12,363 bases of DNA from NCBI GenBank assembly GCA_002422985.1, contig DITZ01000079.1:1-12363 (forward strand). The letters are read 5' to 3'. Both the position numbers and the translations under genes were made by a program. The notes under the pieces are model-generated. The model did not search any database. It had not been told where the DNA came from and saw only the letters and a program-made list of their open reading frames with translations. Source of the DNA: Sphingomonadales bacterium UBA6171. GTDB taxonomy: Bacteria > Pseudomonadota > Alphaproteobacteria > Sphingomonadales > Sphingomonadaceae. The stretch's first letter is position 1, and each line of letters begins with the position of its first letter. Positions 6,763-12,363 of the stretch are shown piece by piece.

Positions 6763-7469
6763 ACGGCCAGCTGCTGATTACCCGGCCATGGCCGGCCGCG
6801 CAGCGCACGGCGGCAGCGGCGCGGCTTGCTGGCTTCACGCCGCTCATCGCCCCCCTGCTGCGCATCGAGCCGATCGCCTGGCACCCGCCGGCGACGCTGC
6901 CCGACGCGCTGCTGTTCACCAGTGCAGAGGCACCGCCACTGGCCCGCGCGCTGTCGGCCATCCCGGCCTATGCGGCGCTGCCGACCTATGCGGTGGGCGC
7001 GCGCACGGCGGATGCGGCGCGGGCCGCCGGCTTTGATGTGCGCGCCATGGGCGCGGCCGATGGCAGCGCCGCGCTGGCGCTGGCGGTCGCCGGTGGCGCG
7101 CGGCGCCTGTTGCAGGTGGGCGGCATGGATCGCGCGGCCCTCTGCCTGCCGCGCGGCGTGCGGCTGACGCATCTGCCCGTCTATGCCGCGCGCACGGTGG
7201 AGGCCCTGCCGCCGCCGGTGGTGGCGGCGCTGGCAGGGGCCGATGTTATGGCGACCAGCCTGTTCTCGCCCCGCACCGCCGGGCTGTTTGCCGCGCTGGC
7301 CGATGCGGCCGGGCTTCAGCGGGCGCAACTGCGGCTGGTGACGCTCAGCCGCGCGGTGGCCGCCGCCGCCGGCCCCGGCTGGCGGGCGGTGGCGGTGGCC
7401 GATGCGCCGACCGAAGCCTTACTCTTTGCGGCGGCGAAGCGGCTGTGGCAGGAAGATGCGCATGGCTGA
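6759..7469 (+). CDS. hemD: HemD, uroporphyrinogen-III synthase
   Basis: A 236-residue cytoplasmic enzyme that cyclises hydroxymethylbilane with inversion of ring D to give uroporphyrinogen III. The N-terminal LLITRPWPAAQRTAAAL-type block (residues 5-20) is the typical HemD opening. Later blocks fit the two-lobe fold: LLFTSAEAPPLA, YAVGARTADAARAAGF, RRLLQVGG, LPVYAARTVEALPP, VMATSLFSPRTAGLF and TLSRAVAAAA. Sequence conservation in HemD is always low, so the assignment leans on these and on position after hemC. The proposed start is TTG at 6759, which overlaps the hemC stop as TTGA; earlier in-frame starts would run inside the hemC repeat tail and give a non-HemD N-terminus. Length is normal. 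It overlaps the next gene by 8 nt. Confidence 0.88.
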   Translation: MNGQLLITRPWPAAQRTAAAARLAGFTPLIAPLLRIEPIAWHPPATLPDALLFTSAEAPPLARALSAIPAYAALPTYAVGARTADAARAAGFDVRAMGAADGSAALALAVAGGARRLLQVGGMDRAALCLPRGVRLTHLPVYAARTVEALPPPVVAALAGADVMATSLFSPRTAGLFAALADAAGLQRAQLRLVTLSRAVAAAAGPGWRAVAVADAPTEALLFAAAKRLWQEDAHG

Positions 7470-8544
7470 ACAAGGCAATGGGCGCGGCACCGAAGCGCGT
7501 GGAACGAGCGAAGATGCAGAGCTGGACCGGCTGGTCGCCCGCTCGCTGGCGGCTTCCGAACGCGTCGGGCGACCATCGGCACCGGTGGCGCCGGCGCGAT
7601 CGATCTGGCCCTGGCTGCTGCTGGTGGCGCTCGCCGCGCTGCTGATCGGCCTGATCGCCAGCCCCTGGGCGGAACAAAGGGTGCGCGGCGCGATGCCCGA
7701 AGCCTTGCAGGGCGAGCCGCTGCCCGGCCTGTCCGCGGCGGAAGCCGAGCGTATGCGCGCACTGAACGACCGGCTGGACGCGCTGGAGGCCCGATCGACG
7801 CAGGCAGACGCCAAGCCGGATGACAGCGCAGCGCCGGCCGCCGCCGCAACAGACGCGCGAATCGCCGCACTGGAAGCCATGCTCAACCGGCTGGCGGAGG
7901 CCGACAGCAACGCCGCCCGGCGCATCGACGGCATTGTGGCCGGCATGGCCGCCAGCAGCGGCGAATCGCAACTGCTGGTGGAGCAGGTGCGTGAGCTGCT
8001 GCTGCTGACAGCGGTGCGCCGGATGGTTGACAGCGGCCGGATGCTCGGGCCGTTGATGGGCGCGGTGGAGCGCCGCTTCGCGCTGGCCGACCCGGAGGCT
8101 GTGGCGGCGCTCTCCGCCTGGAACAGTGCGCCGGTTACGCGCCAGAGCCTCGCCGCCCGGCTGGAACTGAAAGCCGCCGCCCCGCTGGCCCCGTCCGGCT
8201 GGTGGGACAGGATGCGCAACCGGCTGACCGGACTGGTGGAGGTGCGGGAATCGCAGCTGCCGGTGACGGAAGTGGCGGCGAAGGCGCGCGCCGCCCTGCT
8301 GACCAACGATCTGGACGGTGCCATCCGCACGCTGGCCCCGGCCGCGACCACGACGGAGAGCAGATTATGGTTGCAGGATGCCCGCCGGCTGGCTGCGGCA
8401 GACATGGCGCTGCTGCGGCTGGAGCAGGGCATGACGACCGCGATCGCCGCCGCGGCGTTGCCGGTTGCGCCCGCCGCCGCCCCTGCACTGGCCGCACCCG
8501 CCGGGAAAGCGCTGCCTGCATCGCCCAACTCGGCTGCCAATTGA
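7462..8544 (+). CDS. Mitofilin/Mic60-family inner-membrane protein (COG4223-like)
   Basis: A 360-residue protein with a cytoplasmic N-terminus (about 47 residues), one membrane helix (residues about 49-67) and a large periplasmic part. The latter shows a coiled-coil-like stretch (about 90-150, EAERMRALNDRLDALEARS) and a C-terminal helical domain (about 175-330). That domain has the spaced pattern seen in bacterial mitofilin domains: SGWWDRMRNRLTGLVEVRES, then ALLTNDLDGAIRTL and W-containing DARRLAAADMAL. The tail is rich in Ala and Pro. From published work, alphaproteobacterial Mic60 genes commonly lie next to hemC/hemD, which supports the call. In those bacteria Mic60 links inner membrane to outer-membrane proteins and shapes membrane invaginations. 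The start is ATG 7462, with AGGAAG about 7 nt before it, rather than ATG 7456. HemX of enterobacteria has a similar layout and is the alternative. Confidence 0.78.
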   Translation: MAEQGNGRGTEARGTSEDAELDRLVARSLAASERVGRPSAPVAPARSIWPWLLLVALAALLIGLIASPWAEQRVRGAMPEALQGEPLPGLSAAEAERMRALNDRLDALEARSTQADAKPDDSAAPAAAATDARIAALEAMLNRLAEADSNAARRIDGIVAGMAASSGESQLLVEQVRELLLLTAVRRMVDSGRMLGPLMGAVERRFALADPEAVAALSAWNSAPVTRQSLAARLELKAAAPLAPSGWWDRMRNRLTGLVEVRESQLPVTEVAAKARAALLTNDLDGAIRTLAPAATTTESRLWLQDARRLAAADMALLRLEQGMTTAIAAAALPVAPAAAPALAAPAGKALPASPNSAAN

Positions 8545-8692
8545 ACATTTATGCCGCATCGCAGCATTTTCTTGCTGCTTGTCGCGGTTTTTGCGCCACT
8601 TGCGGCTAGACGCGGCGCGCCGTTGCGGGCACTGGAACCCGGCTGGCAATAGGGGCAGGCCCATGCGGCCCGCCAAGACATGAGGATGATCC

Positions 8693-9994
8693 ATGCGCAT
8701 TGCGATGATTGGTTCGGGCTATGTGGGGCTTGTTTCGGGGGCCTGTTTCGCGGATTTCGGGCATCAGGTCGTCTGCGTTGACAAGGATGCAACCAAGATC
8801 GAGCGGCTGCATCAGAATATCATGCCGATCTACGAACCGGGGCTGGACGCGCTGGTCGCCAACAATGTGAAGGCCGGCCGACTGAGCTTCACCACCAGCC
8901 TGGAAGAAGGCATGGATGGCGCAGACGCCATCTTCATCGCGGTTGGCACGCCCTCGCGCCGGGGAGACGGCCATGCCGATCTTTCCTATGTCTATGCGGC
9001 CGCCAGGGAAATCGCCGCCAATCTGAAGCAGTTCGCCGTTATCGTTACCAAGTCCACCGTGCCGGTCGGCACCGGAGACGAGGTGGAACGGCTGATGCGC
9101 GACACCAACCCGACCGCCGAATTCGGCGTCGCCTCCAACCCGGAATTCCTGCGTGAAGGGGCTGCGATCGGCGATTTCAAGCGGCCGGACCGTATCGTCA
9201 TCGGCGTGGAAGACCAGCGTTCGCAAACGGTGCTGGAGGAAGTGTATCGCCCGCTCTATCTCAATCAGGCGCCGATCATGGTCACCAGCCGCCGCACGGC
9301 CGAGCTGACCAAATATGCCGCCAACGCCTTCCTCGCCACGAAAATCACGTTCATCAATGAAATGGCGGACCTGTGCGAAAAGGTTGGCGCCGATGTGCAG
9401 GATGTGGCGCGCGGCATCGGGCTTGATAAGCGCATCGGCTCCAAATTCCTGAACGCCGGGCCCGGTTACGGCGGCAGCTGTTTCCCCAAGGATACGCTGG
9501 CGCTGGTGAAAACCGCGCAGGACTATGATTCGCCGGTGCGAATCGTGGAGGCGGTCGCCACCATCAACGACAATCGCAAGCGCGCCATGGGCCGCAAGGT
9601 GATCCAGGCCGCCGGCGGCAGCGTGCGCGGCAAGACGGTGGCCGTGCTCGGCCTCACCTTCAAGCCCAACACGGACGACATGCGCGATTCGCCGGCCATC
9701 AGCATCATCCAGACGTTGCAGGACGCCGGCGCCAGGGTCGTTGCCTATGATCCCGAAGGCATCGAACAGGCCAAGCTGGTGATCGACAAGGTGACCTATG
9801 CGGCCGGCCCATATGAAGCGCTGGATGGCGCCGATGCGATGGTGCTGGTGACCGAATGGGATGCCTTCCGCGCGCTGGACCTCGCCAAGGTGAAGGCGCT
9901 GCTGAAATCGCCCATCGTGGTGGACCTGCGCAACGTCTATCGCCCGGAAGAAATGGCCCGCCACGGCCTGCAATTGACGGGCATCGGCCGCTGA
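8693..9994 (+). CDS. ugd: UDP-glucose 6-dehydrogenase
   Basis: A 433-residue cytoplasmic enzyme that oxidises UDP-glucose twice with NAD+ to UDP-glucuronate, a precursor for exopolysaccharide, capsule or LPS sugars. The N-terminal Rossmann motif is G7SGYVG12. The catalytic centre is complete: K207 and N211 in KYAANAF, and the thioester cysteine C263 in GGSCFPKD. All three sit exactly 3 residues later than K204, N208 and C260 of the Streptococcus enzyme. Other blocks are YEPGLD, STVPVGTG, NPEFLREGAA and the C-terminal UDP-binding FKPNTDDMRDSPA. The start at 8693 has GAGGA (8682-8686) with 6-nt spacing. No polysaccharide genes adjoin it here, so it appears to be a single-gene unit between the hem cluster and the tRNA. 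Confidence 0.97.
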   Translation: MRIAMIGSGYVGLVSGACFADFGHQVVCVDKDATKIERLHQNIMPIYEPGLDALVANNVKAGRLSFTTSLEEGMDGADAIFIAVGTPSRRGDGHADLSYVYAAAREIAANLKQFAVIVTKSTVPVGTGDEVERLMRDTNPTAEFGVASNPEFLREGAAIGDFKRPDRIVIGVEDQRSQTVLEEVYRPLYLNQAPIMVTSRRTAELTKYAANAFLATKITFINEMADLCEKVGADVQDVARGIGLDKRIGSKFLNAGPGYGGSCFPKDTLALVKTAQDYDSPVRIVEAVATINDNRKRAMGRKVIQAAGGSVRGKTVAVLGLTFKPNTDDMRDSPAISIIQTLQDAGARVVAYDPEGIEQAKLVIDKVTYAAGPYEALDGADAMVLVTEWDAFRALDLAKVKALLKSPIVVDLRNVYRPEEMARHGLQLTGIGR

Positions 9995-9999
9995 CCGGC

Positions 10000-10043
10000 G
10001 GGGCGGGAAACGCGGCGTAACACAGCCGTTGCGTCCCCCGCCC
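10000..10043 (+). other. Imperfect hairpin after ugd
   Basis: GGGCGGG (10001-10007) can pair with CCCGCCC (10037-10043), with inner pairs ACGC/GCGT and GGC/GCC, making a long interrupted stem. No T-run follows, so intrinsic termination of ugd transcripts is uncertain. The right arm also contains the proposed -35 box of the tRNA promoter. Confidence 0.35.
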
Positions 10044-10057
10044 GGCCCCTCTATAGC
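10029..10057 (+). promoter_or_regulatory. Probable sigma-70-type promoter for the tRNA-Ser gene
   Basis: TTGCGT (10029-10034) and TATAGC (10052-10057) are separated by exactly 17 bp and lie 20 bp before the mature tRNA 5' end. Between the promoter and the tRNA is a 7-bp inverted repeat (GCGTCTG/CAGACGC, 10061-10075), which would fall in the 5' leader. Confidence 0.5.
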
Positions 10058-10077
10058 CCCGCGTCTGCCAGACGCTC

Positions 10078-10169
10078 GGAGTCGTGGGTGAGTGGCTGAA
10101 ACCAGCAGTTTGCTAAACTGCCGTGCTGGGTAACCGGCACCGAGGGTTCGAATCCCTCCGACTCCGCCA
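10078..10169 (+). tRNA. tRNA-Ser (anticodon GCU, decodes AGC/AGU)
   Basis: The 7-bp acceptor stem GGAGTCG (10078-10084) pairs perfectly with CGACTCC (10159-10165), followed by discriminator G and an encoded CCA (10167-10169). The anticodon stem GCAGT/ACTGC encloses loop TTGCTAA, giving anticodon GCT. The GGGTTCGAATCCC T-arm is canonical. A long variable arm between the anticodon and T arms gives a total of 92 nt, as expected for class II serine tRNA. The 3' end directly abuts mobile-element remnants. Confidence 0.96.
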
Positions 10170-10593
10170 TTTTGAACCGCACGCGATGCGGCTGAAGCCT
10201 ATGCGCGCGCCGATGCGCTGGGCCGAACTGACGCTGATCCCGCTCGCCGCGGCCATCATCGCGCAGTCCAGTGGGTTGCCTCGTGAGGAGATTTGCTCAG
10301 GGTCACGCGACGACGCGCTCGGTCACCTCGGACCCGAGCGGCGGGATGCGCGAGGGCCGCATCTTGTCGCGAAGCAGACCGTCCACGCCCTCTTCGGCAA
10401 ATCGATGCTGCCCGCGCCAGACGCAGGTCTTCGACTTGCCAGTCCGCTAAATGATGTTGTTGACAGCGATCCCCGAGGCGGTGAGCAGAAAGATTCTGGC
10501 CTGCCAGGCGAGCTTCCGGGCGGCGCTGTGATCGTGAACCAGCCCCTCCAAGCGGCGATGATCTGATGGCGAAACTGAAAGATCGGTACGCAT
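10170..10593 (-). pseudogene. Decayed IS630-family transposase, N-terminal part
   Basis: Reading from ATG 10593 on the minus strand, the product opens MRTDLSVSPSDHRRLEGLV and runs through ARKLAWQARIFLLTASGIAVNNII, where a TAG interrupts it at 10448-10450. In the same frame it continues RTGKSKTCVWRG, RFAEEGVDGLLRDK and RPSRIPPL to VTERVVA. This is the helix-turn-helix N-terminal half typical of IS630 transposases. Allowing three further single-base losses (near 10303, 10260 and 10210), the reading resumes as LTLSKSPHEATHWTAR, MAAASGISVSSAQRI and AHRLQPHRVRFK, matching the usual continuation. It ends at the tRNA CCA. The whole DDE catalytic domain is missing, so it is not functional. Family assignment is from remembered motifs, not alignment. 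Confidence 0.75.
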
Positions 10594-10662
10594 GAGCCAG
10601 ACTCGCACGCTATGCCGCCGGTGAGAATCCCCCAAGACTCAACCGTCAGATTTGGTCCACTA

Positions 10663-11266
10663 CGCCGTGTTGACATAAGGGATTCCCAAACGGGTTGAGT
10701 TCTGATTCAAGGGGATGCCTTGCTGCAAACGCTGGTCGATCTGGGATTGACCGACGATTGGCAACACATAATCGACAGCACCACGGTTCGCGGCCATGTC
10801 TCGGCAGCGGGCGGAAAAGGGGGGCTTGTGCGAACGCTTTTGGTCGATCACGCGGCGGCTTTACGAGGAAAATCCACGCCCGCTGTGAAAATCAGGGACT
10901 CCCTCTCGGTTTCATCCTGACTGGCGGCGAGGCATCCGACTATACATCTGCCGATGACCTGATGGCCCTGCCGCTGCCCAAGCCCAAGGCGCTGCTGGCC
11001 GATAAAGGCTATGATGGCGACAAGTTCCGCGAAAATCTGCTCATGCGCGGCATCCTGCCCATCATCCCGCCGCGTTCAAACCGGAAAGCGCCCAGTCACC
11101 CTGACTATCGGCGCTACAAGGATCGCAACCGCGTCGAGCGCATGTTCGCCAAACTCAAACAGCAACGCCGCATCGCTACTCGCTATGACAAGACCGTCCT
11201 GTCGTTCGAGAGCTTCCTCAATCTGGCCGCCGCAAGAATGTGGTTGAATTCTTTTGTCAACACGGC
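10663..11266 (+). mobile_element. Internally deleted IS5-family (IS427-like) insertion sequence
   Basis: Perfect 12-bp terminal inverted repeats bound it: GCCGTGTTGACA (10664-10675) and TGTCAACACGGC (11255-11266). A CTA sits outside each end (10660-10662 and 11267-11269), a plausible 3-bp target duplication. The element is about 604 bp, shorter than the roughly 800 bp or more expected. The missing part is the beginning of the transposase gene, between the left end and about 10720. It could still be moved in trans by a full-length relative. Confidence 0.82.
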
Positions 11267-11270
11267 CTAG
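10720..11270 (+). pseudogene. IS5/IS427-type transposase, N-terminally truncated and in two frames
   Basis: The first frame (10720 on, a TTG codon with no proper start) encodes LQTLVDLGLTDDWQHIIDSTTVRGHVSAAGGKGG, holding the first catalytic Asp of the DDE domain (IDSTTVR). At AAAAGGGGGG (10815-10824) the sense moves to the -1 frame and continues NAFGRSRGGFTRKIHARC, then LPLGFILTGGEASDY, LLADKGYDGD (second Asp) and NRVERMFAKLKQQRRIATRYDK (Glu). It ends SFVNTA. The stop TAG (11268-11270) lies outside the right inverted repeat. Related elements use programmed -1 frameshifting at such A/G runs, so the shift may be natural. The lack of the first 60-80 residues is what makes it a pseudogene. Confidence 0.8.
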
Positions 11271-11681
11271 GCTTTGACTCTCGGGAGCGTCTCCATGGCA
11301 TTGTTCATGCGATTCAAGATTGCAGGCTGTGGGAGATTTGCGAACGCGGTGCCACTTTGGCTTCGTGGTGATTATTTCGTGGGGATTATGATGGCCCCCG
11401 GGCTACGCTTCGATACCATAGGGCCAGAAGGGCCAGGTGAACCGGAAGTCGCCCGGCCGGTCATCACTGTTGACCAGAGCCCGCAAAACGGCGCGCACCA
11501 GGACGATCGAGCGGGGGGCAATTCAGCCCACCTATGGCGTGATCAGCCGGTATCTCATCAAGCGGATGACCTGACCGCCTGGCAATAGCAAGCAGCTGGG
11601 CAGGCAGCTGCGGCACCGCTGACAACCCGCTCATCGTCACCCGACGGGGTTGGTGGTAGTGCCCAACTTTTTCGCCAAGCC
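11271..11681. other. Stretch without a recognisable gene
   Basis: About 410 bp between the IS remnant and the palindrome. The only open frame of note (11274-11588, plus strand, 104 codons) has no ribosome binding site, no family resemblance and unremarkable composition. On either strand I see only short broken frames. By eye the first half is richer in A+T than the core genes, consistent with decayed accessory DNA. Confidence 0.6.
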
Positions 11682-11742
11682 AGAGCGGTTTCCACCCATT
11701 CCGACCGCGTCACGCTGGGTCAAAATGGGCGAAAAGCGCTCT
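11682..11742. repeat. 61-bp imperfect palindrome (REP/MITE-like)
   Basis: Nested pairs run from the outside in: AGAGCG (11682-11687) with CGCTCT (11737-11742), CCCATT (11695-11700) with AATGGG (11724-11729), GACC (11703-11706) with GGTC (11718-11721), and GCGT (11707-11710) with ACGC (11712-11715). The whole can fold into one long hairpin in DNA or RNA. It overlaps the last bases of the dioxygenase gene stop codon. It may be a dispersed repeat, and may also end the minus-strand transcript. Confidence 0.75.
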
Positions 11743-12363
11743 AACGCAACTCCATACGATCTATTCCCATGAAGCGGAGCAAGGCAGCCTCGGTCACCAC
11801 GAACAGCAATGCCCGATCGTCGGTGGACCGGTTGCGATGCGCGTGCCAGACCCAGTTGGGCAAAGCAAAGACATCGCGCTCCTTCCAGTCTATATCGGGA
11901 TAGCCCTCGATGCTGGTCGTGCCACTTCCCTCCATGACATAGCAAAGCGAGCTGGCAGTCCGGCGATGTTCGGCGCCGGTAAATCCAGGGGGCAGCAACC
12001 TTATGTTGCAGCTGAGCGTTGGAAAAATCGATTCACCGGTGAATGGATCGAAATATTCCATCATCACGCCATCGCAAGGATCGACCCCCTGCGACGCCTG
12101 ACGCAACAGCTCCGCCTCGGTTTCGGCCCAGGGAAAACGCAGCGGCGGGCTGCCAGCGGTTGCTGTGCTGCCAGATCGCCTCAGAAATGGCGTACGACTA
12201 TCCCCATCACTGCGGGGGCCGCTGTCCAACTCCTGCGACTTGGTATTCGGGACGCGGTAAGCCATCTGCTTCAACGCGGAAATAATGGGCAGATCAAGCA
12301 CATCAAGCCACACGCCGGGCCTGTCACCGTCATTGTGGTGATCATGCTTTGCCCATGCAGGTG
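11741..12363 (-). CDS. Gentisate 1,2-dioxygenase-like bicupin protein (C-terminal part; gene starts beyond the window)
   Basis: The frame is open to the window edge; about 206 residues are visible of a family usually near 340-370. The edge reads PAWAKHDHHNDGDRP then VWLDVLDLP, matching the end of the first cupin of ring-cleaving gentisate (or 1-hydroxy-2-naphthoate) dioxygenases (WHDHGN...WLDGLDIP). It carries what should be an iron-ligand His. A linker with the family-like FPWAETEAELLR follows, then the second cupin: SCNIRLLPPGF, HRRTASSLCYVMEGSG, ERDVFALPNWVWHAHRN. The C-terminus ALLFVVTEAALLRFMGI is also typical. Such enzymes cleave gentisate-type dihydroxy aromatics with Fe(II) and O2. 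The exact substrate cannot be told from this part. The stop TAG (11743-11741) overlaps a palindrome. A GTG at 12313 is internal, not the start. Confidence 0.83.
   Translation of the reverse strand, partial: PAWAKHDHHNDGDRPGVWLDVLDLPIISALKQMAYRVPNTKSQELDSGPRSDGDSRTPFLRRSGSTATAGSPPLRFPWAETEAELLRQASQGVDPCDGVMMEYFDPFTGESIFPTLSCNIRLLPPGFTGAEHRRTASSLCYVMEGSGTTSIEGYPDIDWKERDVFALPNWVWHAHRNRSTDDRALLFVVTEAALLRFMGIDRMELR

Noticed and set aside
6329..6961. Minus-strand frame with repeated LPATG-like motifs resembling sortase signals
   Set aside because: It is the antisense reading of the hemC tail repeats. HemC and HemD cover the region on the plus strand, and the organism is Gram-negative with no sortase context.
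8623..8652. Possible ugd promoter (TTGCGG, 18 bp, CAATAG)
   Set aside because: The -10 match is weak and similar pairs occur by chance; not strong enough to annotate.
7419..8792. 457-codon minus-strand frame opposite the mitofilin-like gene
   Set aside because: Ser/Ala/Arg-rich antisense shadow. The plus-strand gene has the membrane helix, domain pattern and ribosome binding site.
8606..9973. 455-codon minus-strand frame opposite ugd
   Set aside because: Antisense shadow of a fully conserved UDP-glucose dehydrogenase; no start signal or domain.
10186..10566. Plus-strand small ORF after the tRNA with a hydrophobic N-terminus (MRLKPMRAPMRW...)
   Set aside because: The opposite strand can be read as IS630 transposase (AHRLQPHRV, GISVSSAQRI), so this frame is its antisense shadow.
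10303..10676. Minus-strand 117-codon frame over the IS630 remnant
   Set aside because: It is out of frame with the transposase sense and has no recognisable motif.
11274..11588. 104-codon plus-strand ORF in the accessory region
   Set aside because: No ribosome binding site, no family resemblance, and it begins at the IS border. It is likely a chance frame.

Overview
The window looks like high-GC alphaproteobacterial chromosome, most likely from a sphingomonad (order Sphingomonadales). That guess rests on the ccmF-ccmG-ccmH-ccmI gene order, the hemC-hemD-mitofilin (Mic60-like) cluster, GC-rich codon use and the style of the IS remnants. It was made by eye without any database search, so the genus is open.

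Left part (1-2661): the 3' end of a cytochrome c maturation (System I) operon. It holds the C-terminal part of ccmF, then ccmG (dsbE), ccmH and a short ccmI/cycH-like TPR gene, all joined by 4-nt start/stop overlaps. Together they reduce apocytochrome thiols and deliver apocytochrome to the heme lyase in the periplasm. Middle-left (2923-4821): kup, a potassium uptake permease. It converges on a small minus-strand gene (5156-5443) for an alanine-rich lipoprotein built of uninterrupted heptads. The 334-bp space between these two genes is packed with hairpins: a long 10-bp-stem hairpin, four copies of a GTGGC-N3-GCCAC hairpin (three in 29-bp tandem units) and a strong shared terminator.

Middle (5707-8544): hemC, hemD and a mitofilin/Mic60-family membrane protein, overlapping and surely co-transcribed. 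HemC ends in a run of small tandem repeats. Then comes ugd, UDP-glucose 6-dehydrogenase (8693-9994), with its own strong ribosome binding site, supplying UDP-glucuronate for surface polysaccharide.

Right part (10078-12363): a tRNA-Ser(GCU) gene with encoded CCA and a visible promoter marks the end of the orderly core region. Directly at its CCA end starts decayed mobile DNA: the N-terminal part of an IS630-type transposase gene with a stop codon and several indels (minus strand), then an internally deleted IS5/IS427-type element that keeps both inverted repeats. About 410 bp with no recognisable gene follow, then a 61-bp imperfect palindrome. The window closes with the 3' part of a gentisate 1,2-dioxygenase-like bicupin gene (minus strand), whose stop codon overlaps the palindrome. 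This end looks like accessory DNA carrying aromatic-ring catabolism.

No CRISPR array, prophage or defence system is visible. The observations most worth following are the heptad-repeat lipoprotein ending in lysine, the hairpin cluster after kup, the repeat tail of HemC, and the palindrome overlapping the dioxygenase stop.
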